A stretch of DNA of 51,751 nt, from NCBI GenBank assembly GCA_021371965.1, contig JAJFVE010000042.1, forward strand, positions 1-51,751, in the 5' to 3' direction. The notes under the pieces were generated by a model that was not told the origin of the DNA, searched no databases, and worked only from the letters and a program-made list of their open reading frames with translations. Origin of the DNA: Planctomycetaceae bacterium. GTDB lineage: Bacteria; Planctomycetota; Phycisphaerae; SM23-33. Of this stretch, positions 33,219-41,655 are shown in pieces (position 1 is the first letter of the stretch; each line of letters opens with the position of its first letter). The position numbers and the translations under genes were made by a program.

Positions 33219-33310
33219 GTAGTAGCCGGTAGCCCGTAGTCAGTAGCCTGTAAAAACAATCTGGCAAAGTCATGCTCTTTACTGGCTACCGGCTACTGGC
33301 TACCGGCTAC
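33219..33310. repeat. Inverted pair of GTAGCCGGTAGCC-type repeats
   Basis: GTAGTAGCCGGTAGCCCGTA at 33219-33238, continuing GTCAGTAGCC, is facing TACTGGCTACCGGCTACTGG and CTACCGGCTAC at 33279-33309. The arms of about 30 nt could form an imperfect stem-loop. The spacer between nudix and dxr holds nothing else. The building block (GTARYCNGTARYC) resembles the GTAATCCGTAATC runs behind several PEP-CTERM genes. Confidence 0.6.
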
Positions 33311-33339
33311 TTCGGCCGGTAAGATGTGAAGCTCGTGAT

Positions 33340-34494
33340 ATGAAAATCAAACGTGTAGCCATCCTGGGTTCCACCGGCAGCATCGGGCGGCAGGCGTTGG
33401 AAGTCATTGACTCCACGCCTGGGCTGAGCGTCTGCGCTCTGGCGGCTGGGGGGAACTGGGAGTTGCTGGCCGAGCAGGCCCGGAAATTCCGCCCGCAGGT
33501 CGTTGCCATCGCCGACGGCAGGAATCACTCCGAACTGCGGTCGTGCCTTGGCAGCGGCGTGGAAGTGCTGACCGGACCCGACGCGATGACCGAGTTGGTC
33601 CGCCGCAGCCGCCCGGACATTCTGCTGACAGCGCTGGTGGGCTCGGCCGGTCTGGCGCCGACGCTGGCGGGGATCGAATGCGGGGCCGACCTGGCCATCG
33701 CCAACAAGGAAACGCTGGTGATGGCCGGTGCGGTGGTGATGCCCGCGGCCCGGGCGGCGGGCGTGGCGGTACTTCCCGTCGACAGCGAGCACTCGGCGAT
33801 TTTTCAATGCCTGGCCGCCGGAAAACGCTCCGAGGTGCGGCGGGTGATTATCACCGCATCGGGCGGGGCGCTGCGGGACTGGGCGGCGGACAGGGCCGAA
33901 TCGGCCACCGTCGCCGAGGCCCTGAACCATCCCACCTGGCAGATGGGGCCTAAGATTACCGTAGACTCCGCCACGCTGATCAACAAGGCCCTGGAGATCG
34001 TCGAGGCGCACTGGTTCTTCGACCTGCCGGCCGACGAGATTGCAGTGGTCTTGCACGAGCAGTCAATCGTACATTCATTAGTGGAATACTGCGACGGGTC
34101 GGTGATCGCCCAGATGGGCCGGCCGGACATGACCGGGCCCATCGCTTATGCGCTGTGCCATCCCCACCGCCGGGCGCGCGGCGGGGCGCCGCTGGACCTG
34201 GCGGCCGTGGGCACGCTCACCTTCCGCCGCGTCGAGGGGCGATTCGCCCGGGCGGTGGAACTGGGATTCGAGGCCATTCGCCGCGGCGGCACGGCCGGGG
34301 CTGTGCTCAACAGCGCCAACGAAGCGGCGGTGGCGGCGTTCCTGGCCGGCAAGATTCGGTTCGGACGGATCGTCCCGCTGGTCGAAGAAATACTCAACCG
34401 CGCCCCGCGCGGCCCGCGCAACGTGACGCTCGAGGCGCTGGTCGAGGCCGACGCCTGGGCACGCCGGTGCGTGTCCGCGGCCATTGACGGATAA
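33340..34494 (+). CDS. dxr: 1-deoxy-D-xylulose 5-phosphate reductoisomerase
   Basis: A 384-aa enzyme forming methylerythritol phosphate from deoxyxylulose phosphate with NADPH, the committed step of non-mevalonate isoprenoid synthesis. The NADPH loop GSTGSIGRQAL is at about residues 10-20, NKETLVMAG at about 124-132, the substrate/metal stretch DSEHSAIFQCL at about 148-158, ITASGGALRD, and NHPTWQMGPKITVDSATLINKALEIVEAHWFF, with LHEQSIVHSLVEYCDGSVIAQMG. All active-site regions are present and the length is normal. It lies directly upstream of rseP, the usual bacterial order. No strong ribosome-binding site is visible before the ATG. Confidence 0.97.
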   Translation: MKIKRVAILGSTGSIGRQALEVIDSTPGLSVCALAAGGNWELLAEQARKFRPQVVAIADGRNHSELRSCLGSGVEVLTGPDAMTELVRRSRPDILLTALVGSAGLAPTLAGIECGADLAIANKETLVMAGAVVMPAARAAGVAVLPVDSEHSAIFQCLAAGKRSEVRRVIITASGGALRDWAADRAESATVAEALNHPTWQMGPKITVDSATLINKALEIVEAHWFFDLPADEIAVVLHEQSIVHSLVEYCDGSVIAQMGRPDMTGPIAYALCHPHRRARGGAPLDLAAVGTLTFRRVEGRFARAVELGFEAIRRGGTAGAVLNSANEAAVAAFLAGKIRFGRIVPLVEEILNRAPRGPRNVTLEALVEADAWARRCVSAAIDG

Positions 34495-34497
34495 CTT

Positions 34498-34550
34498 GGT
34501 GGCACAGGCTTTCCAGCCTGTGGTCCACAGCCTGGAAAGGCTGTGCTACC
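34498..34550. repeat. 53-bp near-perfect palindrome between dxr and rseP
   Basis: Two 26-bp arms around a single T: GGTGGCACAGGCTTTCCAGC continuing CTGTGG, and its inverse CCACAGCCTGGAAAGGCTGT continuing GCTACC. The arms differ at 3 of 26 positions. In mRNA this forms a long hairpin 13 nt before the rseP start codon and close to its ribosome-binding site, so it may control rseP translation or be an inserted extragenic palindrome. Confidence 0.85.
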
Positions 34551-34563
34551 CGAAGAGGATTGC

Positions 34564-36699
34564 ATGCCGATATCAGCAATGAGTTTCACGTATATGTGGT
34601 CGGAATGGCTCTGGCCGGTGGCCTTGATGGTGATGGGCCTGGCGGCAGTGGTGTTCTTTCATGAGCTGGGCCATTTCATCGCCGCCAAGGCGGTGGGGAT
34701 CAAGGTCGAGCGGTTCGCGCTGGGCTTTGGCCCGCGGCTGTTCGGCGGCAAATGGGGCGAGACCGATTTCTGCGTGAACCTGGTTCCCCTGGGCGGCTAC
34801 GTCAAGATGCTGGGTCAGGAGGACGTCAAGGACGTCGAGGAGCACTACGAAGACCCGAGGGCGTTTCCCAATAAGTCCGTCGGGGCGCGGATGATCGTGA
34901 TCGCCGCGGGCGTGGTGATGAACGTCATCTTCGCCGCGGTGCTGTTCGTCATCGTCGGCATGGTCGGGATCGACATGCAGGCGCCCGTCGCCGGCCGCGC
35001 CGTGCCGGGCATGCCCGCCGACACCGCCAAGATCACCTGGACCGCGCCCAGGGACTTGCCCGGCGGCGCGCCGCAGCCCGATGCGGCGGGCATCAAGGCC
35101 GGCGATCGCATCGTGAGCATCAACGGCAAAGATATCACCACCTACCGCCAGCTCATGCTCCGAGGCGCCTTCGCCGACCCGAAAGACGTCTTCACCTTCG
35201 TCATCGAGCGCCAGTTCCAGGGGCGAGCATGGCGCGGCACGCTGCAGATGTCGACGGCCCAGGGAAAGACCGCCGGGTCGAACATGCGCATGTTCGGCAT
35301 CGCCGCGGCGCCGAGCCTGGAAGTGGTCATCCCGCGATTCACCAGCGTCGAGACGCCCTTTCATGACGGCGACATCCTGGAGGCCATCGCCGGCCAGCCG
35401 ATCCATCATGGCTGGGAATTGGACAACCGATGCCAGAGTCTCGACGGCAAGCCCGCCGGCGTGACGGTGAAGCGGCCCGTCGAGAAGAACGGCCGCCAGA
35501 CGCTCGTGCCCCAGCCGCTGACGATCCAGCCCCGCCTGGAGACCGGCCCCGACGTCCTGTTCAAGAAGGACGGCCAGATCGTTCGGGCCTGGCTGCTGTG
35601 GTCGGAGAAGGAAAAGTCGCCCAACGGCTCAGAGGTCACCAAGTACGTCGTGACGATGAGCGACGGCTCGCGGGGCGAGTTGAGCGAGAGCGAGATGCTG
35701 CCCCTGGCAAGCATGGGACCGCTGGATGTCCTGGGCATGATGCCACGGTCGCAGGTGGGCTGGGTTTCCGAGGTTAGCCCCGCAGCCGACGCGGGTCTGC
35801 GGCCGGGGGACACGATCGTTCGCGTCGGCGACGTTTCGACGCCCACGTTTGCCGAGTTCCAGGATGCCCTTCGGGCCGCCGGCAATCACGCCATTGCCCT
35901 GACGGTCGAGCGAAACGGCAAGAATATCGACGTGACGGCCGAGCCCGAGATGCAGAAGGATCAGGCGGTGCTGGGGTTCGGCCGGGCGGTCGAGGTGTCC
36001 ACGACGATCGTGTCGGGCGTGCGCGAGAACTCGCCGGTAGACAAGAAGTCCAAGGGCAAGGTGCTCAAGGGCGCCGTGCTGGTCAGTGTCAACCAGACGC
36101 CGGTGCAGACGTGGTTCGACGTGCGCAGCGCGCTGAACGCCCTGGCGGGCAAAGAAGTGACGCTGACATTTCGCGACGGCGACAAGGAAATTCCCGTGGC
36201 GCTGGGCGTCCTCGACGAATCGATGTATCTGCCGCAGGATCTGCACGTGGACCTGCTCGGGCCAGGCGTCGGCCAGCGCGTGCTGACGTTCGAGATCCGC
36301 AAACCGCCGCTCGAGGCCCTCGCCTGGGGCGTCGGCGAGTCGCGCGACTTCATCAAGGAGGCCTACGTGAGCCTCCTGGCGCTGTTCCAGCGCAAGTTCG
36401 GCCTGGGCGACATGACCGGGCCGGTGGGGATCGGGCGGCTGGCCATCCAGGTCGGACGCGAGAGCCCGCTGCAGTTCGTGTACTTCATGGCCATGATCTC
36501 GTGCTTCCTGGCCGTGATGAACTTCCTTCCGATCCCCGTCGTCGACGGCGGACATGCCGTGCTGCTGATCGTCGAGAAGTTCCGGGGCAAGCCCCTGCCC
36601 GCGCGGGTGGTCAATACCATTCAGATGGTCGGCCTGTTCCTGCTGATCGGCGTGTTCCTGGTCATCACCTTCAGCGACATCATGCGGATCTTCAAGTAG
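34564..36699 (+). CDS. rseP: RIP metalloprotease RseP (site-2 protease) with extra PDZ-like domains
   Basis: A 711-aa inner-membrane zinc protease that cleaves membrane anchors such as anti-sigma factors. The zinc motif FFHELGHF has HELGH at residues 33-37; the third ligand region MNFLPIPVVDGGHA is near the C-terminus, before the final membrane helices. Ordinary RseP has about 450 aa and two PDZ domains; here about 250 more residues hold up to four PDZ-like units, for example AGIKAGDRIVSINGKDITTYRQ, GDILEAIAGQPIHHGWE, AGLRPGDTIVRVGDVSTPTFAEFQDALRA and KGAVLVSVNQTPVQTWFDVRSALNALAGK. The ATG at 34564 has AGAGGA 5 nt upstream and is chosen over one at 34543 inside the hairpin. Its 3' end overlaps the converging lipoprotein gene by 8 bp. 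Confidence 0.94.
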   Translation: MPISAMSFTYMWSEWLWPVALMVMGLAAVVFFHELGHFIAAKAVGIKVERFALGFGPRLFGGKWGETDFCVNLVPLGGYVKMLGQEDVKDVEEHYEDPRAFPNKSVGARMIVIAAGVVMNVIFAAVLFVIVGMVGIDMQAPVAGRAVPGMPADTAKITWTAPRDLPGGAPQPDAAGIKAGDRIVSINGKDITTYRQLMLRGAFADPKDVFTFVIERQFQGRAWRGTLQMSTAQGKTAGSNMRMFGIAAAPSLEVVIPRFTSVETPFHDGDILEAIAGQPIHHGWELDNRCQSLDGKPAGVTVKRPVEKNGRQTLVPQPLTIQPRLETGPDVLFKKDGQIVRAWLLWSEKEKSPNGSEVTKYVVTMSDGSRGELSESEMLPLASMGPLDVLGMMPRSQVGWVSEVSPAADAGLRPGDTIVRVGDVSTPTFAEFQDALRAAGNHAIALTVERNGKNIDVTAEPEMQKDQAVLGFGRAVEVSTTIVSGVRENSPVDKKSKGKVLKGAVLVSVNQTPVQTWFDVRSALNALAGKEVTLTFRDGDKEIPVALGVLDESMYLPQDLHVDLLGPGVGQRVLTFEIRKPPLEALAWGVGESRDFIKEAYVSLLALFQRKFGLGDMTGPVGIGRLAIQVGRESPLQFVYFMAMISCFLAVMNFLPIPVVDGGHAVLLIVEKFRGKPLPARVVNTIQMVGLFLLIGVFLVITFSDIMRIFK

Positions 36700-37633
36700 G
36701 CGGCAGGAACTGCGCCGGCGGTTCGGCGGGCTTGGCGGTGGCCAACACCTCCGGGATGATCACCAGCACCGTCTCGAACTTGGACCCGTCCTTGTCGCGG
36801 ACGAGGAAATGATGGCCGGGGCTGGAACTGTTGCCCGACTGCGCGTTGGGGCCGACGATCAGGAAATCTTTCGCGCGCACCGACAACTGGAATCGCAACG
36901 CCGGGAAGTCGAACATCTCCTGGCGCGTCTCAAAGACGACCCGCCCGTCGCGGGTGACCAGGTGCTGGCGGCCCTGGGCGGCGCGGATCTGAGGCAGTGC
37001 CGTGATCAGCACGTTCCACGGCTGGTCTTCGTTGATCGTGCCCAGAAGGCTCAGCAGGTCCTGCCCCGGCGGATAGTCGCTGCCGCTGAGAGTGCGGTCG
37101 GCCTGCGAGGTGAAGATGGTCACTTCGCCGTCGTGGTCCTTGAGCGGGACCTCGACGCTCTTGCCCGGCAGGCAGTGCATGAGCCGGTCGGTGTAGCCCT
37201 TGGCGGTCAGCCCCTTGAGGATGCGCGCCAGGTCCGGCCACGTGTCGCGCCGACCCAGGCCCACGCGCAGACCGTTGCGCCCCAGGGCGGCCGCCCGCGC
37301 CGGGCCCAGCGGCTCTTCGTCGACATAGCTCCAGATTTCCTCCGAGCCGCTGACGGTGCCCACGGGGGCCTCGATCGTGATCACCTGCAGACGCAGAATC
37401 AGCACGTGCGTGCGAGGGTCGGGGGCAGTCCCGGGCGTCACCTCGATCACCGGTTGGACCGTGTCGCCGATCTTGGCGGTCATCCCGACAGGCTGCGTGG
37501 CCGTCGGCGGCGCTGGATTCTTCCGTCCCGGCGGCGAGGGGTCAATCTGGGAATCGCCCGCTTGCGGCTGACAGCCACAGCAGAGCGACACGGCCAAGAT
37601 GCAGGCAACCCACGCGCGATCCATGCAGAGCAT
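36692..37633 (-). CDS. Predicted lipoprotein of unknown function
   Basis: A 313-aa protein with a lipoprotein signal: VACILAVSLCCGC, where the Cys after LCCG is the likely lipidated residue (about 21). A Pro-rich stretch (DPSPPGRKNPAPPTATQP) follows, then a domain rich in beta strands: THVLILRLQVITIEAPVGTVSGSEEIWSYVDEEPLG, NGLRVGLGRRDTWPDLARIL, FETRQEMFDFPALRFQLSVRAKDFLIVGPN. The length and the phrase RNGLRVGLGR recall planctomycete proteins of no known role. I do not recognise a function. It converges on rseP and stands alone. Confidence 0.6.
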   Translation of the reverse strand: MLCMDRAWVACILAVSLCCGCQPQAGDSQIDPSPPGRKNPAPPTATQPVGMTAKIGDTVQPVIEVTPGTAPDPRTHVLILRLQVITIEAPVGTVSGSEEIWSYVDEEPLGPARAAALGRNGLRVGLGRRDTWPDLARILKGLTAKGYTDRLMHCLPGKSVEVPLKDHDGEVTIFTSQADRTLSGSDYPPGQDLLSLLGTINEDQPWNVLITALPQIRAAQGRQHLVTRDGRVVFETRQEMFDFPALRFQLSVRAKDFLIVGPNAQSGNSSSPGHHFLVRDKDGSKFETVLVIIPEVLATAKPAEPPAQFLPPT

Positions 37634-37722
37634 GCTAGTTTCGCATCAACCGTATGTCAATTGTGGATGGGCGCCGCGGGTTTCTGGGTTCAGGGAAGAA
37701 ACCCGTCGAGCGAGCTCGACCG

Positions 37723-38925
37723 CTAACGTACCGGCGGCGGCAAGGGTTCTGGAGCCTGGGCCTCTTGCTGGGCGCTGGCGGCCCGGGCCTCTTTTCGCCA
37801 CCGATGGAGGGGCTGGCTCTGGGAGCGGTTGAAGGTACGGCGCAGGTGCAGGGCGCAACTGAAGCCCGTCTCGCGGGCGATCTGCGCCAGGGGCATATTC
37901 GTGGTATCCAGCAAAATTCTCGCCTGCGTCAGCCTCGCCTCGCTGATCTCCCGCGCAACCGGTCGGCCGAGGTGCTTAATGAAGTACATGTCCAGCGAAC
38001 GCCGCGAGAGGCCCACAGCCGCGGATACCTCGTCGCTGGTCAGGGCGCTATCGGCAAGGTGGTCCCAGATGTATCGCAGGGCCCGTGCCGTCGGCAGGTG
38101 CGGCACGGCGATGATGTTGCTGCTCTGTCGCACGCTGATGCCCGACGGCGGAATCAGCACGTGCTGGCGGGGGATGTGCCGCCCGCTCATCCGCTCATCC
38201 AGCAGTTCGGCCGCCCGGTAGCCCTGCCGGTAGCCGTCCACGCGTACGCTCGACAGCGGCACGGGCGTGGCGCGGCAGATCTCAAGGCAGTCCCCCACGC
38301 CGATCAGCGCCACCTCTTCGGGCACCGCCAGCCCCGCTTCCATGCAGGCATCGAGGGCGTCGACGGCAGTCCAGTCGCTGTCCAGCAGCAGCCCCAGCGG
38401 CTTGGGCCGGGCCGCCAGTTCACCCGCCAGCCAGTGACGAAACGCCCGCGAGCTGTACCCGTGGCGAGCGGGGCGGCTGGCGGGCCAGTCCAGCAGGTGG
38501 AACTGCTTGCCCGCCTGCCGGGCGGCCTTCTCGAATCCCGCCCGCTGTTGGTTGACCCACAGGAAGTCGCCCACGTAGCAGTACGCCAGGTGCGTGAAAC
38601 GCTCCTCGACAAAATGCTCGGCCGCCAGATGCCCGACGGCGCAGTCGTCGGGGGCGACCATGATGCCGCCCTTGAGGTGCGGTCCCAGGCCGATCACGGG
38701 CAGCCGGGTGCTGATCCACGGGCGATTGTCGCTGTTGACTGACTTAACGATGATCCCGGCGACGGACCAGAACTCGGCTGTCCGCCGGGGCTGGTCCTTT
38801 GGCGGCTCGCCGAGGATGACGACCCATCCGGCCATCTGAGCGTAATCGCAGACACCGCGGCGGACGTCGTCGCGGTCGTTTCCGGCCAACAGGATGCGCT
38901 GGATGCTACGGGGCGTGGATTTCAC
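37723..38925 (-). CDS. XylR-type transcriptional regulator 1 (sugar-binding plus AraC helix-turn-helix)
   Basis: A 400-aa regulator. The N-terminal part (about 1-270) is a LacI-type effector-binding fold: RILLAGNDRDDVRRGVCDYAQMAGW, CAVGHLAAEHFVEERFTHLAYCYVG, LGLLLDSDWTAVDALDACMEAGLAVPEEVALIGVGDCLEICRATPVPLSSV. The C-terminal about 100 residues are an AraC domain with two helix-turn-helices (TSDEVSAAVGLSRRSLDMYF and PLAQIARETGFSCALHLRRTFN). XylR of E. coli has this build and activates sugar genes; the ligand here is unknown. I use a GTG at 38925 with AGGAG 10 nt upstream. It diverges from a PEP-CTERM gene and is closely related to regulator 2. Confidence 0.88.
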   Translation of the reverse strand: MKSTPRSIQRILLAGNDRDDVRRGVCDYAQMAGWVVILGEPPKDQPRRTAEFWSVAGIIVKSVNSDNRPWISTRLPVIGLGPHLKGGIMVAPDDCAVGHLAAEHFVEERFTHLAYCYVGDFLWVNQQRAGFEKAARQAGKQFHLLDWPASRPARHGYSSRAFRHWLAGELAARPKPLGLLLDSDWTAVDALDACMEAGLAVPEEVALIGVGDCLEICRATPVPLSSVRVDGYRQGYRAAELLDERMSGRHIPRQHVLIPPSGISVRQSSNIIAVPHLPTARALRYIWDHLADSALTSDEVSAAVGLSRRSLDMYFIKHLGRPVAREISEARLTQARILLDTTNMPLAQIARETGFSCALHLRRTFNRSQSQPLHRWRKEARAASAQQEAQAPEPLPPPVR

Positions 38926-38963
38926 GGCGATTCGACTCCTGCTACAAATGATACATCGCCATT

Positions 38964-39004
38964 CTAGATATGATTCTTTACGAGAAAGCAGGATGCCATA
39001 CAAT
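38964..39004 (+). promoter_or_regulatory. Array promoter for PEP-CTERM gene 1 (box CTAGATATGA, -10 TACAAT)
   Basis: Box at 38964-38973 and -10 at 38999-39004, first base to first base 35 bp. The -35 hexamer is poor. The leader to the ATG is about 80 nt. The box also lies 39 bp upstream of the regulator 1 start codon and could control that gene too. This is one of seven array promoters that share the box; see the finding at 38964-48541. Confidence 0.5.
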
Positions 39005-39083
39005 AAGGGCTTGCTGTGCAGTTCAAGAAGAAAATTGTCAGAGCCGATCGTAGCTTCAGCAACAAGAAGAAGAGGAGTCGAAC

Positions 39084-39920
39084 ATGAAGCGTTCCGCAAT
39101 GATGGTTCTGTTGGCAGCAGGCATTCTCGCGCTGGCCGGAGCGGCCTCGGCGGCCTCGATCGGAGTGAGTTTTCATGTATCGGGCAGGACGGATGCTATC
39201 CTTGCCCCCGATGCCATCGCGGGTGTTGTAGCCCAGGAAAACTGGAACAATTGGCTGCTTGCCGAACGATGGGGGTCTGCTACCCCAAATCCAAGCCTTT
39301 CCAGCGCCAAAGATAGTTCGGGGAGCAGCACGGCCATGAGCGCCAGTCTGAGCCTCCTTGGAAATCGCACGACCTACTCATATGCCGCGACGCACATGTG
39401 GTGGCAGCTTTCGCCCAGCTTGACCACCGGAGACAACCGGCTGATGGGATGCGGCGAAGACGGCACAGAATTTGGAAATTCCCAGACTCCCCCTACCACG
39501 GCAGGGGACGAGATACAGTTGAGTCTGGCCAAAGTTCCTTATCAGCATTACGACTTGATCATCTACGTCGGGCACCACAACAGCATCGCAAATACCTCGG
39601 TGGTCGATCTGGGCTTTAGCGTCGTCGAAGGGCCTTCTCTGTATGTTCGGACGAGCGGATTTGACGGCACCTTCACTGAATCCAAGGCCACTTCGGCAAG
39701 CGCCCTGCCCACAGTGGGGGCGGCTGATTACGTCCGCTTCACTGGACTGACCGGCGATGTCACGGTCCTCATGTCTCAGCTCTATCAGCAGAGTGGAAAC
39801 GCCAACCAGGGCGGCGGGTGGTCGGGGTTCCAGATCGTCGAGGTCCCCGAGCCGGCGACGATGAGCCTGCTGGCCATCGGCGGCGTGACGGCCTTGCTGA
39901 GGCGGCGGCGCAGCGCCTGA
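39084..39920 (+). CDS. PEP-CTERM sorting domain protein 1
   Basis: A 278-aa exported protein. A signal peptide (MMVLLAAGILALAGAASAASIGVSFHV) is followed by a passenger starting like other planctomycete PEP-CTERM proteins (DAIAGVVAQENWNNWLL), with YDLIIYVGHHNS and a closing ADYVRFTGLTGDVTVLMSQLY. The C-terminus EVPEPATMSLLAIGGVTALLRRRRSA is a complete PEP-CTERM: VPEP motif, membrane helix, Arg cluster. The exosortase would cut near the motif and transfer the protein to an envelope glycan. AGGAG lies close before the ATG. The array promoter box is upstream and a strong terminator follows. The passenger's job is unknown. Confidence 0.9.
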   Translation: MKRSAMMVLLAAGILALAGAASAASIGVSFHVSGRTDAILAPDAIAGVVAQENWNNWLLAERWGSATPNPSLSSAKDSSGSSTAMSASLSLLGNRTTYSYAATHMWWQLSPSLTTGDNRLMGCGEDGTEFGNSQTPPTTAGDEIQLSLAKVPYQHYDLIIYVGHHNSIANTSVVDLGFSVVEGPSLYVRTSGFDGTFTESKATSASALPTVGAADYVRFTGLTGDVTVLMSQLYQQSGNANQGGGWSGFQIVEVPEPATMSLLAIGGVTALLRRRRSA

Positions 39921-39947
39921 GCGAAGTACGAAATGACGCAAGGCGGC

Positions 39948-39985
39948 GGGCGGAGGTCCTGACGGGCCTCTGCCCGGTTGTTTAG
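39948..39985 (+). terminator. Rho-independent terminator after PEP-CTERM gene 1
   Basis: A 12-bp stem (GGGCGGAGGTCC/GGGCCTCTGCCC, two G-U pairs) with loop TGAC, then GGTTGTTT. Confidence 0.8.
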
Positions 39986-40015
39986 ATTCATGGCCCATGA
40001 CCGCGTTGGCGCTTA

Positions 40016-41221
40016 TTACAGCGGCGTCGGGGGCTCTGGAATTACCGCTTGGGCCTCTTGCTGCGCGCGGGCACGGGCGCGGGTTTCTTTTCGCCACTGC
40101 TGGATCGGGCGGCCCCGCGTGCGATTGAACGTGTACCGCAGGTGCCGCGCGGAGGTGAAGCCCGTCTCGCGGGCGACCTGCTCGAGGGTCTTGTCGGTGT
40201 TGCTCAGCAAAATGATCGCCTGCACCAGGCGGGCGGCGCTGATCTCCTGGGCCACCGGGCGGTGCAGGTGTTCCATAAAATGCAGGTCCATGGCCCGCCG
40301 AGACAGCCCGACCGCCGCGGCCACCTCCTCGCTGGAAAGATTCTTCTCGGCCAGGTGCTGCCAGATGTACCGCAGCCCGCGCGCGGTGGGCAGGTCCGCG
40401 ATGGCGATGATATTGCTGCTCTGGCGCACCGTGATGCCCCCCGGCGCAATCAGGGTGTTCCCTTGAGGCACGGGCCGGTTGGAGATCATCTCGTCGAGAA
40501 GTTCGGCCGCGCGGTACCCCACCTTGCACCCGTTGACGCGAACGCTGGACAGCGGAACCGGCAGCGACTCGCAGATTTCGGCATTGTCTCCGATGCCGAC
40601 CAGCGCCACCTGTTCGGGCACGGCCAACCCCGCGGCGATACAGGCCTCGTACGCCTCAACGGCCGTCCAGTCGCTGTCCAGCAACAGCCCCAGCGGCGTG
40701 GGCAGGGCGGCGATTTCATCGGCGAGCCATTGGCGGAATCGCTGCGAGCTGTACCCGCGCTGCGCCGGGCGGCTGTTGATCCAGTCCAGCCGGTAGAACT
40801 CCGCTCCCGCGCGGCGGGTCTCCTGCTCAAAAGCATCCCGCTGCCGCTGCGCCCAGACCATGTCGCCGGGCGAGCAATACGCCAGGTGGGCAAAACGCGC
40901 CTCCAGCAGATGCCGGGCAGCCATCTGCCCAATGGCTCCATGATCGACGGCGACCACGACGCCTCCGCTCAGCGAGTCGTCCAGCCGGACGATGGGAATA
41001 GGGCCCTGCTTCCATGGTTCTGCCGAACCGTGGTGGCGCTGAACCACGATCCCCGCGACGTCCCAGAAAGCGGCCTCCTCTTTGGGAGGTGCGTTGGGCG
41101 CCTCGCCGACGACGACCAGCCATCCGGCCTTGCGGGCGTACTGGCAGAGTCCCTGGCGAATCTCGATGCTCTCGGTGCCGGCCAACAACACGCGCGGAAC
41201 TGTGGATTTAGCTGCTTTCAT
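40016..41221 (-). CDS. XylR-type transcriptional regulator 2
   Basis: A 401-aa paralogue of regulator 1, alike over its whole length: RVLLAGTESIEIRQGLCQYARKAGWLVVVGE, AIGQMAARHLLEARFAHLAYCSPGD, LGLLLDSDWTAVEAYEACIAAGLAVPEQVALVGIGDNAEICESLPVPLSSVRVN, then the AraC domain (SSEEVAAAVGLSRRAMDLHFMEH; TLEQVARETGFTSARHLRYTFNRT). The C-terminal tail has a run of RARAQQEAQA. The start is the ATG at 41221 with GGAAG about 6 nt upstream, rather than the ATG at 41239. Its upstream region contains a perfect CCATATATGG palindrome (41325-41334). A recent duplication of regulator 1 with its neighbours is likely. Confidence 0.88.
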   Translation of the reverse strand: MKAAKSTVPRVLLAGTESIEIRQGLCQYARKAGWLVVVGEAPNAPPKEEAAFWDVAGIVVQRHHGSAEPWKQGPIPIVRLDDSLSGGVVVAVDHGAIGQMAARHLLEARFAHLAYCSPGDMVWAQRQRDAFEQETRRAGAEFYRLDWINSRPAQRGYSSQRFRQWLADEIAALPTPLGLLLDSDWTAVEAYEACIAAGLAVPEQVALVGIGDNAEICESLPVPLSSVRVNGCKVGYRAAELLDEMISNRPVPQGNTLIAPGGITVRQSSNIIAIADLPTARGLRYIWQHLAEKNLSSEEVAAAVGLSRRAMDLHFMEHLHRPVAQEISAARLVQAIILLSNTDKTLEQVARETGFTSARHLRYTFNRTRGRPIQQWRKETRARARAQQEAQAVIPEPPTPL

Positions 41222-41324
41222 GGGTTCTTCCGGTTTCATGCCCTGGACCGAATGAAGAAGTACATATTATCGTGCCCTTCCTCAATAGCCAAGTATGTCT
41301 TTCCTATAATAGACTATACGATTT

Positions 41325-41366
41325 CCATATATGGTTCTATACACGAATTCGATCGTATGGTAAAAT
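41325..41366 (+). promoter_or_regulatory. Array promoter with palindromic box CCATATATGG and -10 TAAAAT, no gene behind it
   Basis: The box at 41325-41334 is a perfect 10-bp palindrome and begins exactly 36 bp before TAAAAT (41361-41366), as in the PEP-CTERM promoters. No coding sequence follows on the plus strand; a structured segment and a terminator do. Because the box is symmetric it could also act on the divergent regulator 2 gene. Confidence 0.5.
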
Positions 41367-41374
41367 TATGCCAG

Positions 41375-41628
41375 TTGCCTGAGGAAGCGGTGTCGAGTGC
41401 AGCGCGGCCGAGCGGGGGCCTCGGGCCTCCGCTTGGCGACTGCACCGGAAATCCCTGAAGAAACTTTCCTCGGCGGTCGGTCGTCCCTCCACCGGCCGTC
41501 GCCGCATGAGGCTTCGGCGCACGCCGGGGTCGCATAGCGGCAATGCCGTCTTTCCCCTTGCCGTGGGGGTTGACGGCCGAACGACGGGGCGGCTGGTACT
41601 TCTCCTTCCGGCCGCCCCGTTCTTCTCG
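41375..41628 (+). ncRNA. Candidate structured small RNA of the array (promoter, hairpin, terminator)
   Basis: Between an array-type promoter and a terminator lies about 250 nt without a convincing gene. It starts with an extended hairpin (41397-41445): GTGCAG pairs with CTGCAC, GCCGA with TTGGC, and GCGGGGGCC with GGCCTCCGC around loop TCG, in total about 20 pairs with small internal loops. The end is a 10-bp stem ACGGGGCGGC/GCCGCCCCGT (41584-41620) followed by TCTTCT. Either this is a regulatory RNA or an array unit whose gene has been replaced. Minus-strand frames across it (for example 41314-41706) look Arg/Pro-rich and uncoded. Confidence 0.4.
41584..41628 (+). terminator. GC-rich terminator at the end of the gene-less array unit
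   Basis: Perfect 10-bp arms ACGGGGCGGC and GCCGCCCCGT with a 17-nt loop and TCTTCTCG behind it; same style as the terminators of the PEP-CTERM genes. Confidence 0.6.
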
Positions 41629-41655
41629 TATCTCGTTCCATTCCCATCCATTTTT

